Source: Verrucomicrobiota bacterium JB024
GTDB taxonomy: Bacteria; Verrucomicrobiota; Verrucomicrobiia; Opitutales; Cerasicoccaceae
Direction of reading: 5' to 3'
DNA length: 63,319 nucleotides
Assembly: GCA_030673825.1 (NCBI GenBank)
Contig: JAUTCS010000078.1
Location: 1 to 63,319, forward strand
This document shows positions 18,080 to 27,146 of this stretch, piece by piece. How positions within the stretch are numbered: the first letter of the stretch is position 1; each line of letters starts with the position of its first letter. The notes under the pieces were generated by a model. It was given only the letters and a program-made list of their open reading frames with translations, was not told the origin of the DNA and made no database searches. The position numbers and the translations under genes were made by a program.

Positions 18080-19065
18080 TGTTTCCTCAAGGTGACATCC
18101 CCCGCCGCGAACAGCCGCTCCTGCCCGTCGGGCAAGCGGAGCCGGAGGGTGCCCGTCTCATCGATGCCGAGGTAGTCGCCGGAAATGTCCCCGTCGGTCA
18201 GCGAAACCGTGACCGGTCGCCCGACCAGCGCGTCGTGGCACGGCCACTGCTCGCGGAAGGTTTCGCGATAACGATCCTCCAGAAAGGCGTCGCTCGCCCG
18301 CTGGAGGGCAACGATCAGCTGCGCCGCCGTGGCGTTGAGGTCGAAGGGCCGCCCCGCCGCCTCCCGCAGGGAGCTGGCCAGCGGGCGCACATCGGGCGGA
18401 AAGCTTTCCGGCAAGCTGTTGACGTTCAGCCCGATGCCGAACACCAGATCGCGCAGCATCTCGGAGTCCGACCGGGCCTCGGTCAGCATCCCGGCCACTT
18501 TTTTGCCCTCCCAGTGCAGGTCGTTGGGCCATTTGACCTTGAGATCGACGCCGCACAACTCGTTGACCGCCAAGCAGGTCGAGAGCCCCATCCAAAGGGT
18601 AAACGTCTGCATCCGCACCGGCGGGAGCTGGGGCCGCAGGGCCAGGCTCAGGGTCAGGTTGCCGGGGTCCTCGCTGAACCACGCCCGTCCGCGCCGCCCG
18701 CGCCCCGCGCTCTGGCGTCCCGCCACCACGACGAAGGGCGTATGCTCGCCGTCGGCCAACAGGCGCTCGGCTTGGGTGTTGGTGCTGTCGGTCTCTGCCA
18801 GGTAATGCAGGTGCGCCGGGCAGGCCAGCCGCAGCAGGTGCGCCCCGAGCAACGCCGGGTGGAGGCCCTCGGGAGTTGTCTCCAATCGGTAACCTTTATT
18901 GCGCACCGCCTCGAAAGCAAACCCCTCTGTGCGGAGCCGCTCCAGCCGCCCCCAGACCGCCGCCCGGGAGACGCCGGTATCCTCCGCGATGGTCGCGCCG
19001 GAGACGTAGTCGCCGTCGGCGGCGAGAAAAGCGGCCAAAATGTCTGCGTCGCAAACCTCACCCAT
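18076..19065 (-). CDS. birA: Bifunctional biotin operon repressor / biotin--[acetyl-CoA-carboxylase] ligase
   Basis: From the ATG at 19065 the protein has about 329 residues. The first 60 form a winged-helix domain (DILAAFLAADGDYVSGATIA, then VSRAAVWGRLERLRTEGF), as in repressor-type BirA. The ligase domain follows with TDSTNTQAERL, the biotin/AMP loop SAGRGRRGRAWF and the catalytic-site segment VKWPNDLHWEGKKVAGML, and a small C-terminal SH3-like domain. It activates biotin to biotinyl-AMP and loads AccB; the HTH suggests it also represses biotin genes, none of which are in the window. It overlaps nadC by 8 bases upstream and coaX by 4 bases downstream. Confidence 0.92.
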   Translation of the reverse strand: MGEVCDADILAAFLAADGDYVSGATIAEDTGVSRAAVWGRLERLRTEGFAFEAVRNKGYRLETTPEGLHPALLGAHLLRLACPAHLHYLAETDSTNTQAERLLADGEHTPFVVVAGRQSAGRGRRGRAWFSEDPGNLTLSLALRPQLPPVRMQTFTLWMGLSTCLAVNELCGVDLKVKWPNDLHWEGKKVAGMLTEARSDSEMLRDLVFGIGLNVNSLPESFPPDVRPLASSLREAAGRPFDLNATAAQLIVALQRASDAFLEDRYRETFREQWPCHDALVGRPVTVSLTDGDISGDYLGIDETGTLRLRLPDGQERLFAAGDVTLRKQ

Positions 19066-19993
19066 GGCTGCTCCAGTCCAGGCCGATGTCCATCCAGCGG
19101 CTGCGGTGCACGACCGCCCCGCTGGAGACGAAGTCCAGCCCGAGCGACGCGAGGGACTTGGCATTGGCCTCGTTGATCCCGCCGCTGGCCTCGGTCCAGG
19201 CCTGGTCGCCGATCAGGGCCACGGCTTCGCGCAGGCCCTTGGTGGTGAAATTGTCGAGCAGGATGACGTCCGCCCCGGCTTCCAGCACGGGCGGGATCTG
19301 GTCCATCCGGTCCACCTCGACCTCGATCGCCAGATCCGGACGCCGCTCCTTCGCGGCCCGCACGGTCGCCGCCAGGCGCTCCCCGGCGCTGGCGTCATTG
19401 GCCGCGAGGTGGTTGTCCTTCAACATGATGCGGTCGAAAAGTCCCAGCCGGTGGTTCCAGTCGCCACCCACGGCCACGGCGTACTTTTCCAGCATGCGAA
19501 AGCCCGGTGTGGTCTTGCGCGTGTCAAGCAGACGCGGCCCATTTTGTCCCAATAAGGTGACATAATGCGCCGTCGTGGTGGCAATCCCGCTGAGGCGCTG
19601 GAGAAAGTTCAGCATCACGCGCTCGGCCCGCAAGATGGTCCCGACCGGGCCGCTGATGCGGCCGATCAGCGCCCCCTCGTCCAATGGGGTGCCGTCGCTC
19701 GCGGTCGGGCTCCAGGTGCAGCCGCCGCCGTAGGACTCCAGAATCATCGGCACCAGCCGCAGCCCGCACAGGCGCATGGGCTCGCGGGCGACCAGTTCGA
19801 CCGTGCCGGGGGCCTCCGCCGCCAGCAGCTCGGTGGTGGCGTCGCCGCCTGGCTGGGCCGGCTTGCGTAGCCCGGCCCCGTCCAGGTCCTCGTCCCGGGC
19901 CATCTCGATCAGACGCCGCAGCCAGGCGGGGTCCAGTTCTTCCCAGCTTAACCGGCGCAGCAGGTGCTCAGCGTGCCTCTGAGGTTTGCTCAT
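19058..19993 (-). CDS. nadC: Nicotinate-nucleotide pyrophosphorylase (carboxylating)
   Basis: From the ATG at 19993 (MSKPQRHAEH) the protein has about 311 residues, the usual size for NadC. It converts quinolinate and PRPP to nicotinate mononucleotide in NAD synthesis. Visible motifs are NFLQRLSGIAT, the active-site segment LLDTRKTTPGFRMLEKYAV, then GGDWNHRLGLFDRIMLKDNH and the barrel end VDFVSSGAVVHRSRWMDIGLD. It heads the nadC-birA-coaX minus-strand group, a frequent cofactor cluster. The open frame extends 29 codons upstream but that part is not conserved-looking. Confidence 0.93.
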   Translation of the reverse strand: MSKPQRHAEHLLRRLSWEELDPAWLRRLIEMARDEDLDGAGLRKPAQPGGDATTELLAAEAPGTVELVAREPMRLCGLRLVPMILESYGGGCTWSPTASDGTPLDEGALIGRISGPVGTILRAERVMLNFLQRLSGIATTTAHYVTLLGQNGPRLLDTRKTTPGFRMLEKYAVAVGGDWNHRLGLFDRIMLKDNHLAANDASAGERLAATVRAAKERRPDLAIEVEVDRMDQIPPVLEAGADVILLDNFTTKGLREAVALIGDQAWTEASGGINEANAKSLASLGLDFVSSGAVVHRSRWMDIGLDWSSHG

Positions 19994-20196
19994 GCCCCAT
20001 TTCGCTAAGTCAACCCCGCCCCCGGCGCAAGCCCATTGCATTCGCAAAACAGCTCTCGCCCGCCCCTTCCAGCCTCTCACCCGGCTGCGAGCGTTGCCGC
20101 CCGGGCTCGGAGCGTCCCTGCTGAACCCCTTATGCGCCTTGCAAACTCGCCGATATGGGTAAAACTTATCCGCACCCTCCCCTTTTCTTAATCATT

Positions 20197-20814
20197 ATGG
20201 ACACCGGCATCGACCAGGGCACACTCAGCGGCATTGTCGCCGTCATCGCGGGCATCGGCCTGAGCGCCGCCGCCGGTTTCCGCGTTTTTATTCCGATGCT
20301 CGTCCTGAGCATCGCGGGCAGGAGCGGCGCCATCGAGCTCGGGGACAGCTTCCAGTGGCTGGAGAGCTGGCCCGCGCTGCTCGCCCTGTGCACCGCCACG
20401 GTGGCCGAAGTCGCCGCCTACTACATCCCGTGGGTGGACAACGCGCTGGACAGCATCGCCACTCCGGCGGCGCTGGTAGCCGGCACGGTCATCTCCGCGG
20501 CGGTCCTGCCGGACATCAACCCCGGCGTTAAGTGGACGCTCGCGGCCATCATGGGCGGCGCCCCCGCGGGCGTGGTCCAGGCCGGGACGGTCCTGACGCG
20601 TGGGACCTCGACTGCTACCACCGGCGGCATGGGCAACCCCATCGTCTCCACCGTGGAGGCGGGTAGCTCGCTGGTCACGGCCATCCTCGCGCTGGTCATC
20701 CCCATCCTGATCGGGATCATCGTGCTGTGCATCGTCCTGTGGCTGTGCGTGAAGCTGATCAAACGCTTCCGGCGCAACCACCCGCCCCGTCCCAGCGGAG
20801 CGGCAGCCACGTGA
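20197..20814 (+). CDS. DUF4126 family membrane protein
   Basis: From the ATG at 20197 this protein has about 205 residues and four to five hydrophobic segments. The N-terminal pattern GIGLSAAAGFRVFIPMLVLS and the later WVDNALDSIATPAALVAGT match the DUF4126 family of small inner-membrane proteins. The last helix (about residues 165-190) is followed by a basic tail. An in-frame ATG 14 codons upstream (20155) gives a longer version. Function of the family is unknown, and the neighbours give no clue. Confidence 0.7.
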   Translation: MDTGIDQGTLSGIVAVIAGIGLSAAAGFRVFIPMLVLSIAGRSGAIELGDSFQWLESWPALLALCTATVAEVAAYYIPWVDNALDSIATPAALVAGTVISAAVLPDINPGVKWTLAAIMGGAPAGVVQAGTVLTRGTSTATTGGMGNPIVSTVEAGSSLVTAILALVIPILIGIIVLCIVLWLCVKLIKRFRRNHPPRPSGAAAT

Positions 20815-20876
20815 ATTAAATCGGGCGCTTCCGAATAAACGCCAAAGGGCTCAGAGCCTTGATCCCCCGGATCGCA

Positions 20877-21923
20877 CTACCTCACCGGCACGATGGCCAT
20901 GCCCAGATCTTCGTCCCAGGCTGGCTGGAGGGGGAGGTAGAGGTCGCGGCCCGCGACATTGAGGCGCAGGTAGAGCGTGTCCCGTTTCCCGACATCGGCA
21001 CTCACTGTGCCATCCGCGGCCAGCGGCCAGGTGTTCGTGCTGACCTGCTCGATGGAAGCGTTCAGTCCCGGCAGTTCGTACTCCTCAAACTCCGCCCACT
21101 GGCGACCGGCCTCGACGGGATCGAGCGTGTCGTCCTCCAGCGCGTCAACTTTCTCTCCCAGCCGGACCCACTCGTCGATGTAGGCGGGCATCGACTGCAG
21201 GAAGCTACGGTCCGCCTTGACCTGCTTGTAGTGGTCGTAGCTGGAGCTGCTGCTGGAAATCTTGCCCATCTGCCGCTCCCACCTGTCGAGATCGGCCCGG
21301 AGCGCGCCCACGATCTGATCGACCTGATAGAGCCGGGCGTTTTCAACGGTGTGCCGGAAGTCGTTGACCAGCCGCTCGTTCGTGTCCTTGCGCACGGGAT
21401 ACTGGTAAACCCGCGTCGAGGAATCGGCCCCCGGCGGTGTCTGATAGCGAAACTCGCCCCCGCCCACCGCGACCGGAAAGGCATAGCGCAGGCGGTCGAG
21501 CTCGGCCTCTAGTGCCTCTTTCTGCTCGGCCAGCTCATCCTGCCCGCTGTCCAGGTGCATGAGGCATTTGAAAAGCATGAGCTGCCGCTCCATCGTAGCC
21601 CGTTGGTCGCTACTGAGCGGAGTGGCTTGCACGAGCACCGGGCTCCCGCTCAGATACTGACTCACGTCCGGGTAGCTGATCCGGTACTGTCCGCCCGAGG
21701 CCTGCTCAGTTGTCGTCTTGCTCGGGGCGGTCTCGGTGTCGGACTGCCCCTTGATGCGCTCGACCAGATCCTGCCCCCAGCTCTTCGGCTCCGATTCCTG
21801 CCCGGCGGGCGCAGTCTCTTCGGGAGAGCCCGAGGCGGTCTCCTCCTGCTGGCGCTGCCAGTTCATACCGACGGCAAGCCCGATGATAACCAGGACGGCA
21901 AATACGAGAAGTGCTTTAAACAT
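20877..21923 (-). CDS. Hypothetical membrane-anchored coiled-coil protein
   Basis: I do not recognise this 348-residue protein. One N-terminal helix (ALLVFAVLVIIGLAVGM) anchors it, followed by a Glu/Ser/Thr-rich low-complexity stretch to about residue 70. The middle (about 105-260) is helical and charged, with segments such as DQRATMERQLMLFKCLMHLD and AEQKEALEAELDRL. The last part is beta-like and ends LPLQPAWDEDLGMAIVPVR. The topology suggests a periplasmic structural protein. It faces the DUF4126 gene tail to tail, with 62 bases between them. Confidence 0.55.
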   Translation of the reverse strand: MFKALLVFAVLVIIGLAVGMNWQRQQEETASGSPEETAPAGQESEPKSWGQDLVERIKGQSDTETAPSKTTTEQASGGQYRISYPDVSQYLSGSPVLVQATPLSSDQRATMERQLMLFKCLMHLDSGQDELAEQKEALEAELDRLRYAFPVAVGGGEFRYQTPPGADSSTRVYQYPVRKDTNERLVNDFRHTVENARLYQVDQIVGALRADLDRWERQMGKISSSSSSYDHYKQVKADRSFLQSMPAYIDEWVRLGEKVDALEDDTLDPVEAGRQWAEFEEYELPGLNASIEQVSTNTWPLAADGTVSADVGKRDTLYLRLNVAGRDLYLPLQPAWDEDLGMAIVPVR

Positions 21924-22205
21924 AGGATAAAACAGTGAAAGGATAGGTGCTCAGGGCTTTCCCAAGAGCAAGGATGACGAATGGACGCGTGATGATTTTA
22001 TCGACAAGCTGTCACCCAAAGGCAAGCCACCAATCGCACGCCAGCCCCTTCCCCGGACAAAACGAGGCCCAATTATACCCTTTTCAACAAAGATTAATAA
22101 GCGCGGACATGTGGCGCGGCCCCCTTCATCTATCTGGCCACTGCCATGCAGCGGCAGGCCCGGCAATGATCAGGCATTCTGATACACCCACCCGCGATTG
22201 CCCGC

Positions 22206-22234
22206 AAAAAAGCTCCCGGCACAAGACCGGGAGC
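22206..22234 (-). terminator. Intrinsic terminator after eda
   Basis: On the minus strand an 8-bp perfect GC-rich stem (gctcccgg at 22212-22219 paired with ccgggagc at 22227-22234), with a 7-base loop, is followed at once by six T residues. It lies about 50 bases past the eda stop. The remainder of the 21924-22285 gap shows no convincing gene or other element. Confidence 0.85.
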
Positions 22235-22285
22235 CATTAGCATCAAACAGGAATCGTAAAAACCGGAAAAAATCGTCCGCCACGA

Positions 22286-22927
22286 TTAACCTTGCGCGGC
22301 GACGAGGGCTTCCTTCGTCAACTGCGTGATCTCGGCGAACTTACCCGCCTTGACCAAGTCGCCCGCCACGAACCACGAACCGCCCACGGCCAGCACGCTC
22401 TTGAGCGCCCAGTAGCCCGGGGCCTTGGCCAGGTCGATCCCGCCGGTGGGGACGAACTTCACGCCTGTGTGGCCAAAGGCAGCCGTCAGCGCCTTGAGCA
22501 TCTTTGCCCCGCCCGCCGGTTCCGCCGGGAAGAATTTCAGCACCTTGCAGCCGAGGTTGAGCCCACGGCTGACCTCGCTCGGGGTGCAAATGCCCGGTGT
22601 GATCGGGCAGCCTGCCTTGTGTGCGGCGGCCACCACGGCCTCGTCCAGACCGGGGGCGACGAAGAACTGCACGCCCATGTCGGCCAGCGGCTGCACCGTG
22701 GCCGGGTCGAGCACCGTCCCGGCACCGACCGTCATGTCCGGAAATTCCTTGATGATGGCGGCGATAACTTCCTTGGCGGCGGGATTGCGCAGGGTGACCT
22801 CGATCAGGTTCAGCCCGGCCTCGCGCAGCGCGGCGGCGGTTTTCAGGCCCGATTCCACGTCTTCGAGGACGGCGACGGGCAGCAGGCGTTTCTGTTGAAG
22901 CAGGGTTACGGCAGGATGTTCACTCAT
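22286..22927 (-). CDS. eda: KDPG / 4-hydroxy-2-oxoglutarate aldolase
   Basis: This 213-residue TIM barrel has the class I aldolase residues of Eda: E43 and R47 in NLIEVTLRNP, TVGAGTVLD at 66-74, PGICTPSEV near 111, and the Schiff-base lysine K131 in KVLKFFPAEPAGG, then VPTGGID near 160. It cleaves 2-keto-3-deoxy-6-phosphogluconate to pyruvate and glyceraldehyde 3-phosphate, the last step of uronate breakdown. It is divergent from an XRE-cupin regulator 64 bases away and lies next to a GH88-type cluster that would release unsaturated uronates, which fits. The KDG kinase is not in the window. Confidence 0.93.
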   Translation of the reverse strand: MSEHPAVTLLQQKRLLPVAVLEDVESGLKTAAALREAGLNLIEVTLRNPAAKEVIAAIIKEFPDMTVGAGTVLDPATVQPLADMGVQFFVAPGLDEAVVAAAHKAGCPITPGICTPSEVSRGLNLGCKVLKFFPAEPAGGAKMLKALTAAFGHTGVKFVPTGGIDLAKAPGYWALKSVLAVGGSWFVAGDLVKAGKFAEITQLTKEALVAAQG

Positions 22928-22943
22928 GGGTTTGAATTTTTCT

Positions 22944-22972
22944 TTGACAATATGAAATCATCTGTTTTTTAT
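22944..22972 (+). promoter_or_regulatory. Sigma-70-type promoter for the XRE-cupin regulator
   Basis: In the 64-base divergent gap, TTGACA (22944-22949) is followed after exactly 17 bases by TTTTAT (22967-22972), 20 bases before the regulator's ATG at 22992. The -35 box is a perfect consensus and the -10 is approximate. The gap is too short to separate promoters for the two genes, so a regulator bound here would affect both. Confidence 0.55.
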
Positions 22973-22991
22973 CGCAAGCGAAAATTTAGCC

Positions 22992-23552
22992 ATGCCCACA
23001 CCTAAGACCAACCCCGATAGCGAATCCGCCCCCCTCTATGATTTCGGGGTGCTGCGGGCGCTGCGCAAACGCGAGTCGCTCACGCTGGAGCAGGTGGCCG
23101 AGCGTTCGGGCGTGTCGGTGGCGGTCATCTCGAAGCTGGAGCGCAACCAGTCCAGCGCGGAGCTGGAAACGCTCTACCGGCTGGCGCGTGTCTTCGGCAT
23201 GAGCGCGGCGGAGCTGCTCGGGCTGGCTGAGGCCCGCCTGGCGCACGAAGTGAAAGCCGAAGGGTATGAGCATGACGGCTTCGCATTCAGCCGCATCACC
23301 TACGGAAAGGCGAGAGTGTTCTACGGCCGCGCCGTCAAAGGCAGCCGCATCACCCGCCCCGAGATGCACCACGACGACTTCGAGACCTGCTGGGTGCTGA
23401 AAGGCAAGATCCGTCTCAACCTCCCCTCCGAAACCCGCGTGATCAAGGCCGGACGCGCCCTCCAGTTCGACGCCATCCTTGAGCATTCCTACGAGGCGCT
23501 CGAAGACTCCGAGCTCATCCTCATGCATCTGCGCAAGGAAAACCGCTTCTAG
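22992..23552 (+). CDS. XRE-family HTH regulator with C-terminal cupin domain
   Basis: This 186-residue protein joins an HTH_3 domain (residues 17-75: LRALRKRESLTLEQVAERSG, VSVAVISKLERNQSSAELET) to a cupin beta-barrel (about 110-186) with HHDDFETCWVLKGKIRLNLP and the closing HSYEALEDSELILMHL. Regulators of this build bind a small ligand in the cupin and often control sugar, polyamine or amino acid genes. It is divergent from eda and points into the GH88/DUF2264 cluster, so it probably controls uronate use. The inducer cannot be deduced. Confidence 0.85.
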   Translation: MPTPKTNPDSESAPLYDFGVLRALRKRESLTLEQVAERSGVSVAVISKLERNQSSAELETLYRLARVFGMSAAELLGLAEARLAHEVKAEGYEHDGFAFSRITYGKARVFYGRAVKGSRITRPEMHHDDFETCWVLKGKIRLNLPSETRVIKAGRALQFDAILEHSYEALEDSELILMHLRKENRF

Positions 23553-23641
23553 CGGACGCTTCTTTTACCAAAACGCAACTCCGGCAGTTCGTCGCGCCCT
23601 CGCCCCGCCCCTTTTATCAAATCCGAGAAAAATAACTTCCG

Positions 23642-25012
23642 ATGAACATCGACACCACCCTCACCCCCGCTTCGCTCAAGCCCGCCCTCGACCGGTTCTG
23701 GGACATCTCCGGCCAGAAGATCAAGCTGATCGAGGCCGAATACGATACGGCCAAGGGCTCGCCCGTCTTCACCGTCGAGGGCAAGTATACCACACGCGGC
23801 TGGACGGAGTGGACGCAGGGCTTCCAGTTCGGCTCCGCCATCTTGCAGTTCGACGCGACCGGCGACGAAAGCTTCCTGAAGTACGGACGCGAGCAGACGC
23901 TCGCCGTCATGGCCCCGCACATCACCCACAAGGGCGTGCACGACCACGGCTTTAACAACGTCTCCACCTACGGCAACCTGCGCCGCCTCATGCGCGAGGG
24001 TAAAATCCCCGCCAACGAGTGGGAGATGAATTTTTATGAAATGGCCCTGAAAGCCTCCGGCGCGGTCCAGGCCATGCGCTGGAGCCCGAACGACAAGGGC
24101 GGCTACCTCTACTCCTTTAACGGGCCGCACTCGCTCTTCGTCGATACCATCCGTACCATCCGCGCCGTCGAGATGAGCTGGCTCCTCGGGCACAGCCTGC
24201 TGACCGACAACGACGCCCCCATCAACCTGCTGAAGCGCTCCCTCAACCACGCCCGCTCCACCGCCGCCTACAACATCTTCTACGGCGAGGGCCGCGACAA
24301 GTACGACGAGTGGGGCCGCACCGCCCACGAGGCCATCTTTAATATCAACGACGGCGCCTTCCGCTGCCCCAACGCGCAGCAGGGCTTCTCCGGGTTCACC
24401 ACCTGGACGCGCGGCCTGTCCTGGGCCATGCTCGGCTTCCCCGAGCAGCTGGAGCTCGTCGCCGAGGTGTCGGACGCCGCGCTGGAGCCCCTCGGAGGCC
24501 GCGCAGAGGTCGAGGCCTTCCTCCTCAAGGCCGCCAAGGCCACGAACGACTTCTTCATCGCTAACACCGCCTCCGACGGCATCCCCTACTGGGACACCGG
24601 CGCGCCCAAGCTGTATCAGCTCGGCAACTACACCGAACGCCCCGCCGATCCGTTCAACGACTGGGAGCCGGTCGATTCCTCCGCCGCCGCCATCGGCTGC
24701 CAAGGCCTGCTTCGCCTGGGCAAGTACCTCAAGGACAAGGGCGAGGCCGCCGACGGCGAGCGCTATTGGCAGGCCGGGCTCACCTCGCTTAAGACACTGC
24801 TCGACGAGCCCTACCTCTCCACTGACGAGAAGCATCAGGGCCTGACCCTGCACAGCATTTACCACGAGCCTAACGGCTGGGACCACGTCCCCGCCGGGCA
24901 GAAAATCGCCTGTGGCGAGTCCTCCATGTGGGGCGACTACCACATGCGCGAAGCCGCCCTGCTCGTCACCCGCATGCTCAAAGACGAGCCTTACTACCGC
25001 TTCTTCAACTAA
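23642..25012 (+). CDS. GH88-like unsaturated glucuronyl hydrolase
   Basis: This 456-residue protein looks like an (alpha/alpha)6-barrel unsaturated uronyl hydrolase. Supporting segments are GWTEWTQGFQFGSAILQFDA near residue 55, THKGVHDHGFNNVSTYGNLR near 95, FTTWTRGLSWAMLGFPEQLE near 250, and GIPYWDTGAP followed by EPVDSSAAAIGCQGLLRL near 315-360. The Asp in VHDHGFNN and that in YWDTGAP are candidates for the catalytic residues. There is no signal peptide, so it acts in the cytoplasm, hydrating the 4,5-unsaturated uronate at the end of lyase products. The oligosaccharide source (pectin, ulvan or a glycosaminoglycan) is unclear. Confidence 0.75.
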   Translation: MNIDTTLTPASLKPALDRFWDISGQKIKLIEAEYDTAKGSPVFTVEGKYTTRGWTEWTQGFQFGSAILQFDATGDESFLKYGREQTLAVMAPHITHKGVHDHGFNNVSTYGNLRRLMREGKIPANEWEMNFYEMALKASGAVQAMRWSPNDKGGYLYSFNGPHSLFVDTIRTIRAVEMSWLLGHSLLTDNDAPINLLKRSLNHARSTAAYNIFYGEGRDKYDEWGRTAHEAIFNINDGAFRCPNAQQGFSGFTTWTRGLSWAMLGFPEQLELVAEVSDAALEPLGGRAEVEAFLLKAAKATNDFFIANTASDGIPYWDTGAPKLYQLGNYTERPADPFNDWEPVDSSAAAIGCQGLLRLGKYLKDKGEAADGERYWQAGLTSLKTLLDEPYLSTDEKHQGLTLHSIYHEPNGWDHVPAGQKIACGESSMWGDYHMREAALLVTRMLKDEPYYRFFN

Positions 25013-25066
25013 GGCGCCCTCCCGCGCACACCGCTTCAGCCGACGCACGTAACCTGTATTTAAAAA

Positions 25067-26230
25067 ATGGATACACGCTCGCAATGGCTGGCTCATCTTC
25101 AGACAATGGGCAAGCCCGTCCTCGAAGCCCTGGCCGCAGGGCGTCTGAGGAGCGATATGCCTGTCGAGGAAGCGCCCGGCTGTCAAAGCCCGCGCGGCGG
25201 ATGTACCCACCTGGAGGCGGTCGCCCGCCTGTTGGTCGGGATCGCTCCCTGGCTAGAGCTGGAGGCGGACCTGTCGGAACCCGAAAAAACCTTGCAGGCG
25301 CAGTTTCGAGCTCTGGCCCGCCGGGGCCTGGCCAACGCGGTCGATCCGAAGTCACCGGATTGCCTGAATTTCTCGGGCGAACCCCAGGCACTGGTGGACG
25401 CGGCCTTTCTCTGCCAGGCCATGCTCCGCGCCCCGCAACAGCTCTGGCACAGCCTGGACGAGCTAACTCGCCAGCGCCTGGTGATGGAGATCACGGCGAC
25501 CCGGAAGATCACCCCGTCCGAAAACAACTGGCTGCTGTTTTCCGCCATGATCGAGGCTTTCCTGTGCATGGCCGGAGCGGAGTGGGAAATCGAGCCGGTC
25601 GAGCACGCCTTCAACCGTCACGAGGAATTCTACCTCGGCGACGGCATGTACGGTGACGGCCCCAGCTTCCACTGGGATTATTACAACAGCTACGTCATTC
25701 AGCCCATGCTGCTGGACACCGTAACCCACTTTCGCCAAAGCAACGACCCGCGCATCCCCACGCCCTGGAAGGAGAAATGGCCCACCGTCCTGGCCCGCGC
25801 CCAGCGCTATGCGCTGATGCAGGAGCAGTTGGTTTCGCCCGAGGGAACATTCCCGCTGACGGGCCGCTCCATGTGCTACCGCACCGGGGCCTTCCAGACA
25901 CTCTGTCAAGTGATCCTGCTCAACGCACTGCCAGACACCCTGCCCTATGGCCAAGCGCGTACCGCTCTCACCGCCGTGATGGAGCGTGTGCTCGGCGCTC
26001 CCGGTACTTACGACGACGGGGGCTGGCTGCGATTGGGCATCGTCGGCCATCAGCCACAGGCCGCCCAAAACTACATCAGCACCGGCAGCCTCTACCTGGC
26101 TTCCACCATTTTCCTTCCGCTCGGGCTCGCTCCCGGGCACCCCTTCTGGACCGACCCTTCCCTGCCTACCACCTCTCAACGACTCTGGGCGGGCGAAAAC
26201 ATCCAACCCTACACCCCGTCCGACCTTTAA
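25067..26230 (+). CDS. DUF2264 domain-containing protein
   Basis: This 387-residue protein matches the DUF2264 family: EITATRKITPSENNWLLFSA, then HEEFYLGDGMYGDGPSFHWD and YYNSYVIQPMLLD near residues 185-225, and PEGTFPLTGRSMCYRTGAFQ near 265. The family has an alpha/alpha barrel look and is regularly found in pectin and rhamnogalacturonan clusters, but no activity is established as far as I know. It follows the GH88-like gene by 54 bases and precedes the isomerase gene by 12 bases. No signal peptide is visible, so it is probably cytoplasmic and acts on the imported sugar. Confidence 0.85.
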   Translation: MDTRSQWLAHLQTMGKPVLEALAAGRLRSDMPVEEAPGCQSPRGGCTHLEAVARLLVGIAPWLELEADLSEPEKTLQAQFRALARRGLANAVDPKSPDCLNFSGEPQALVDAAFLCQAMLRAPQQLWHSLDELTRQRLVMEITATRKITPSENNWLLFSAMIEAFLCMAGAEWEIEPVEHAFNRHEEFYLGDGMYGDGPSFHWDYYNSYVIQPMLLDTVTHFRQSNDPRIPTPWKEKWPTVLARAQRYALMQEQLVSPEGTFPLTGRSMCYRTGAFQTLCQVILLNALPDTLPYGQARTALTAVMERVLGAPGTYDDGGWLRLGIVGHQPQAAQNYISTGSLYLASTIFLPLGLAPGHPFWTDPSLPTTSQRLWAGENIQPYTPSDL

Positions 26231-26242
26231 CCACCACCGACC

Positions 26243-27076
26243 ATGAGCGCACAACCGCTGACCGACTTCTCCCGCCTGTGCATCCACACGATCACGCACA
26301 AGCCCTGGAGCCTCAAGGAAACCACCGACGCCTTCGCCCGTGAGGGCGTGCCCGGCATCACCGTCTGGCGCGACGCCGTCAAGGACATGACGCACGAAGA
26401 CGCCGGGAAGATGATCCGCGACAAGGGCCTTGAAATCGTCTCGTACTGCCGCGGCGGGTTCTTTCCCGGCAAGACCGAGGCTGAGCGCGCCGCCGCCATC
26501 GCCGACAACGAAAAATGCATCGACGAGGCCGCCGCCATCGGCGCCCCGCTGATTGTGCTCGTCGTGGGGGCCGTGCCCGGCATCCCACTGCCGGTTGCCC
26601 GCCAGCAGATCGCCGATGGCATCCGCGCCGTCCTCCCCCGCGCGAAAGACAAAGGCGTCAAACTCGCCATCGAGCCGCTGCACCCGATGTACGCCGCCGA
26701 ACGCTCCGCGGTCAACTCGATGAAGCAGGCCAACGACATGTGCGAAGCCATTGCCGACGACCACTGTGGCGTCGCCGTGGACGTGTACCACCTGTGGTGG
26801 GACGACATGCTCAAGGCCGAGATCGAACGTTGCGCCGCGCTGGACAAGCTTTTCGCCTTCCACATCTGCGACTGGCGCAGCCCGACGGAAGATTTTCTTC
26901 TGGACCGCGGCCTGATGGGCGAAGGCGTGATCAACATCCGCGAGATCCGCTCCTGGGTAGAGGCCACCGGCTACAAGGGCTACAACGAAGTCGAAATCTT
27001 CTCCAACCGCTGGTGGAAGGAAGACCAGGACAAGTTCCTGGCCAAGATCAAGGACGCCTATCTCCAGTATTCATAA
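26243..27076 (+). CDS. Sugar phosphate isomerase/epimerase family TIM barrel
   Basis: This 277-residue protein belongs to the xylose-isomerase-like/AP-endonuclease-2 TIM-barrel group: GVPGITVWRDAVKD near residue 35, VKLAIEPLHPMYAAERSAV near 140, and GVAVDVYHLWWDDM near 175. The candidate metal ligands are E in AIEPLHP, D in VDVYH and E in GYNEVEIFSN near 250. Members isomerise or epimerise keto-sugars. Within this cluster it likely handles a uronate-derived intermediate together with the oxidoreductase downstream. The exact substrate cannot be read. Confidence 0.82.
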   Translation: MSAQPLTDFSRLCIHTITHKPWSLKETTDAFAREGVPGITVWRDAVKDMTHEDAGKMIRDKGLEIVSYCRGGFFPGKTEAERAAAIADNEKCIDEAAAIGAPLIVLVVGAVPGIPLPVARQQIADGIRAVLPRAKDKGVKLAIEPLHPMYAAERSAVNSMKQANDMCEAIADDHCGVAVDVYHLWWDDMLKAEIERCAALDKLFAFHICDWRSPTEDFLLDRGLMGEGVINIREIRSWVEATGYKGYNEVEIFSNRWWKEDQDKFLAKIKDAYLQYS

Positions 27077-27146
27077 TCTGGATACATAAAGCATCAACTC
27101 ACGCACTTTAAAACCACAAACCATTACCAACACACTCCCGATAACC

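Noticed and set aside
20081-20196. Longer N-termini for nadC, birA and the DUF4126 protein
   Set aside because: The extensions look non-coding or overlap the neighbouring gene, and the internal ATGs fit family starts.
23549-26863. Long minus-strand frames of 553 and 466 codons
   Set aside because: Antisense to the GH88-like, DUF2264 and isomerase genes; no recognisable domain.
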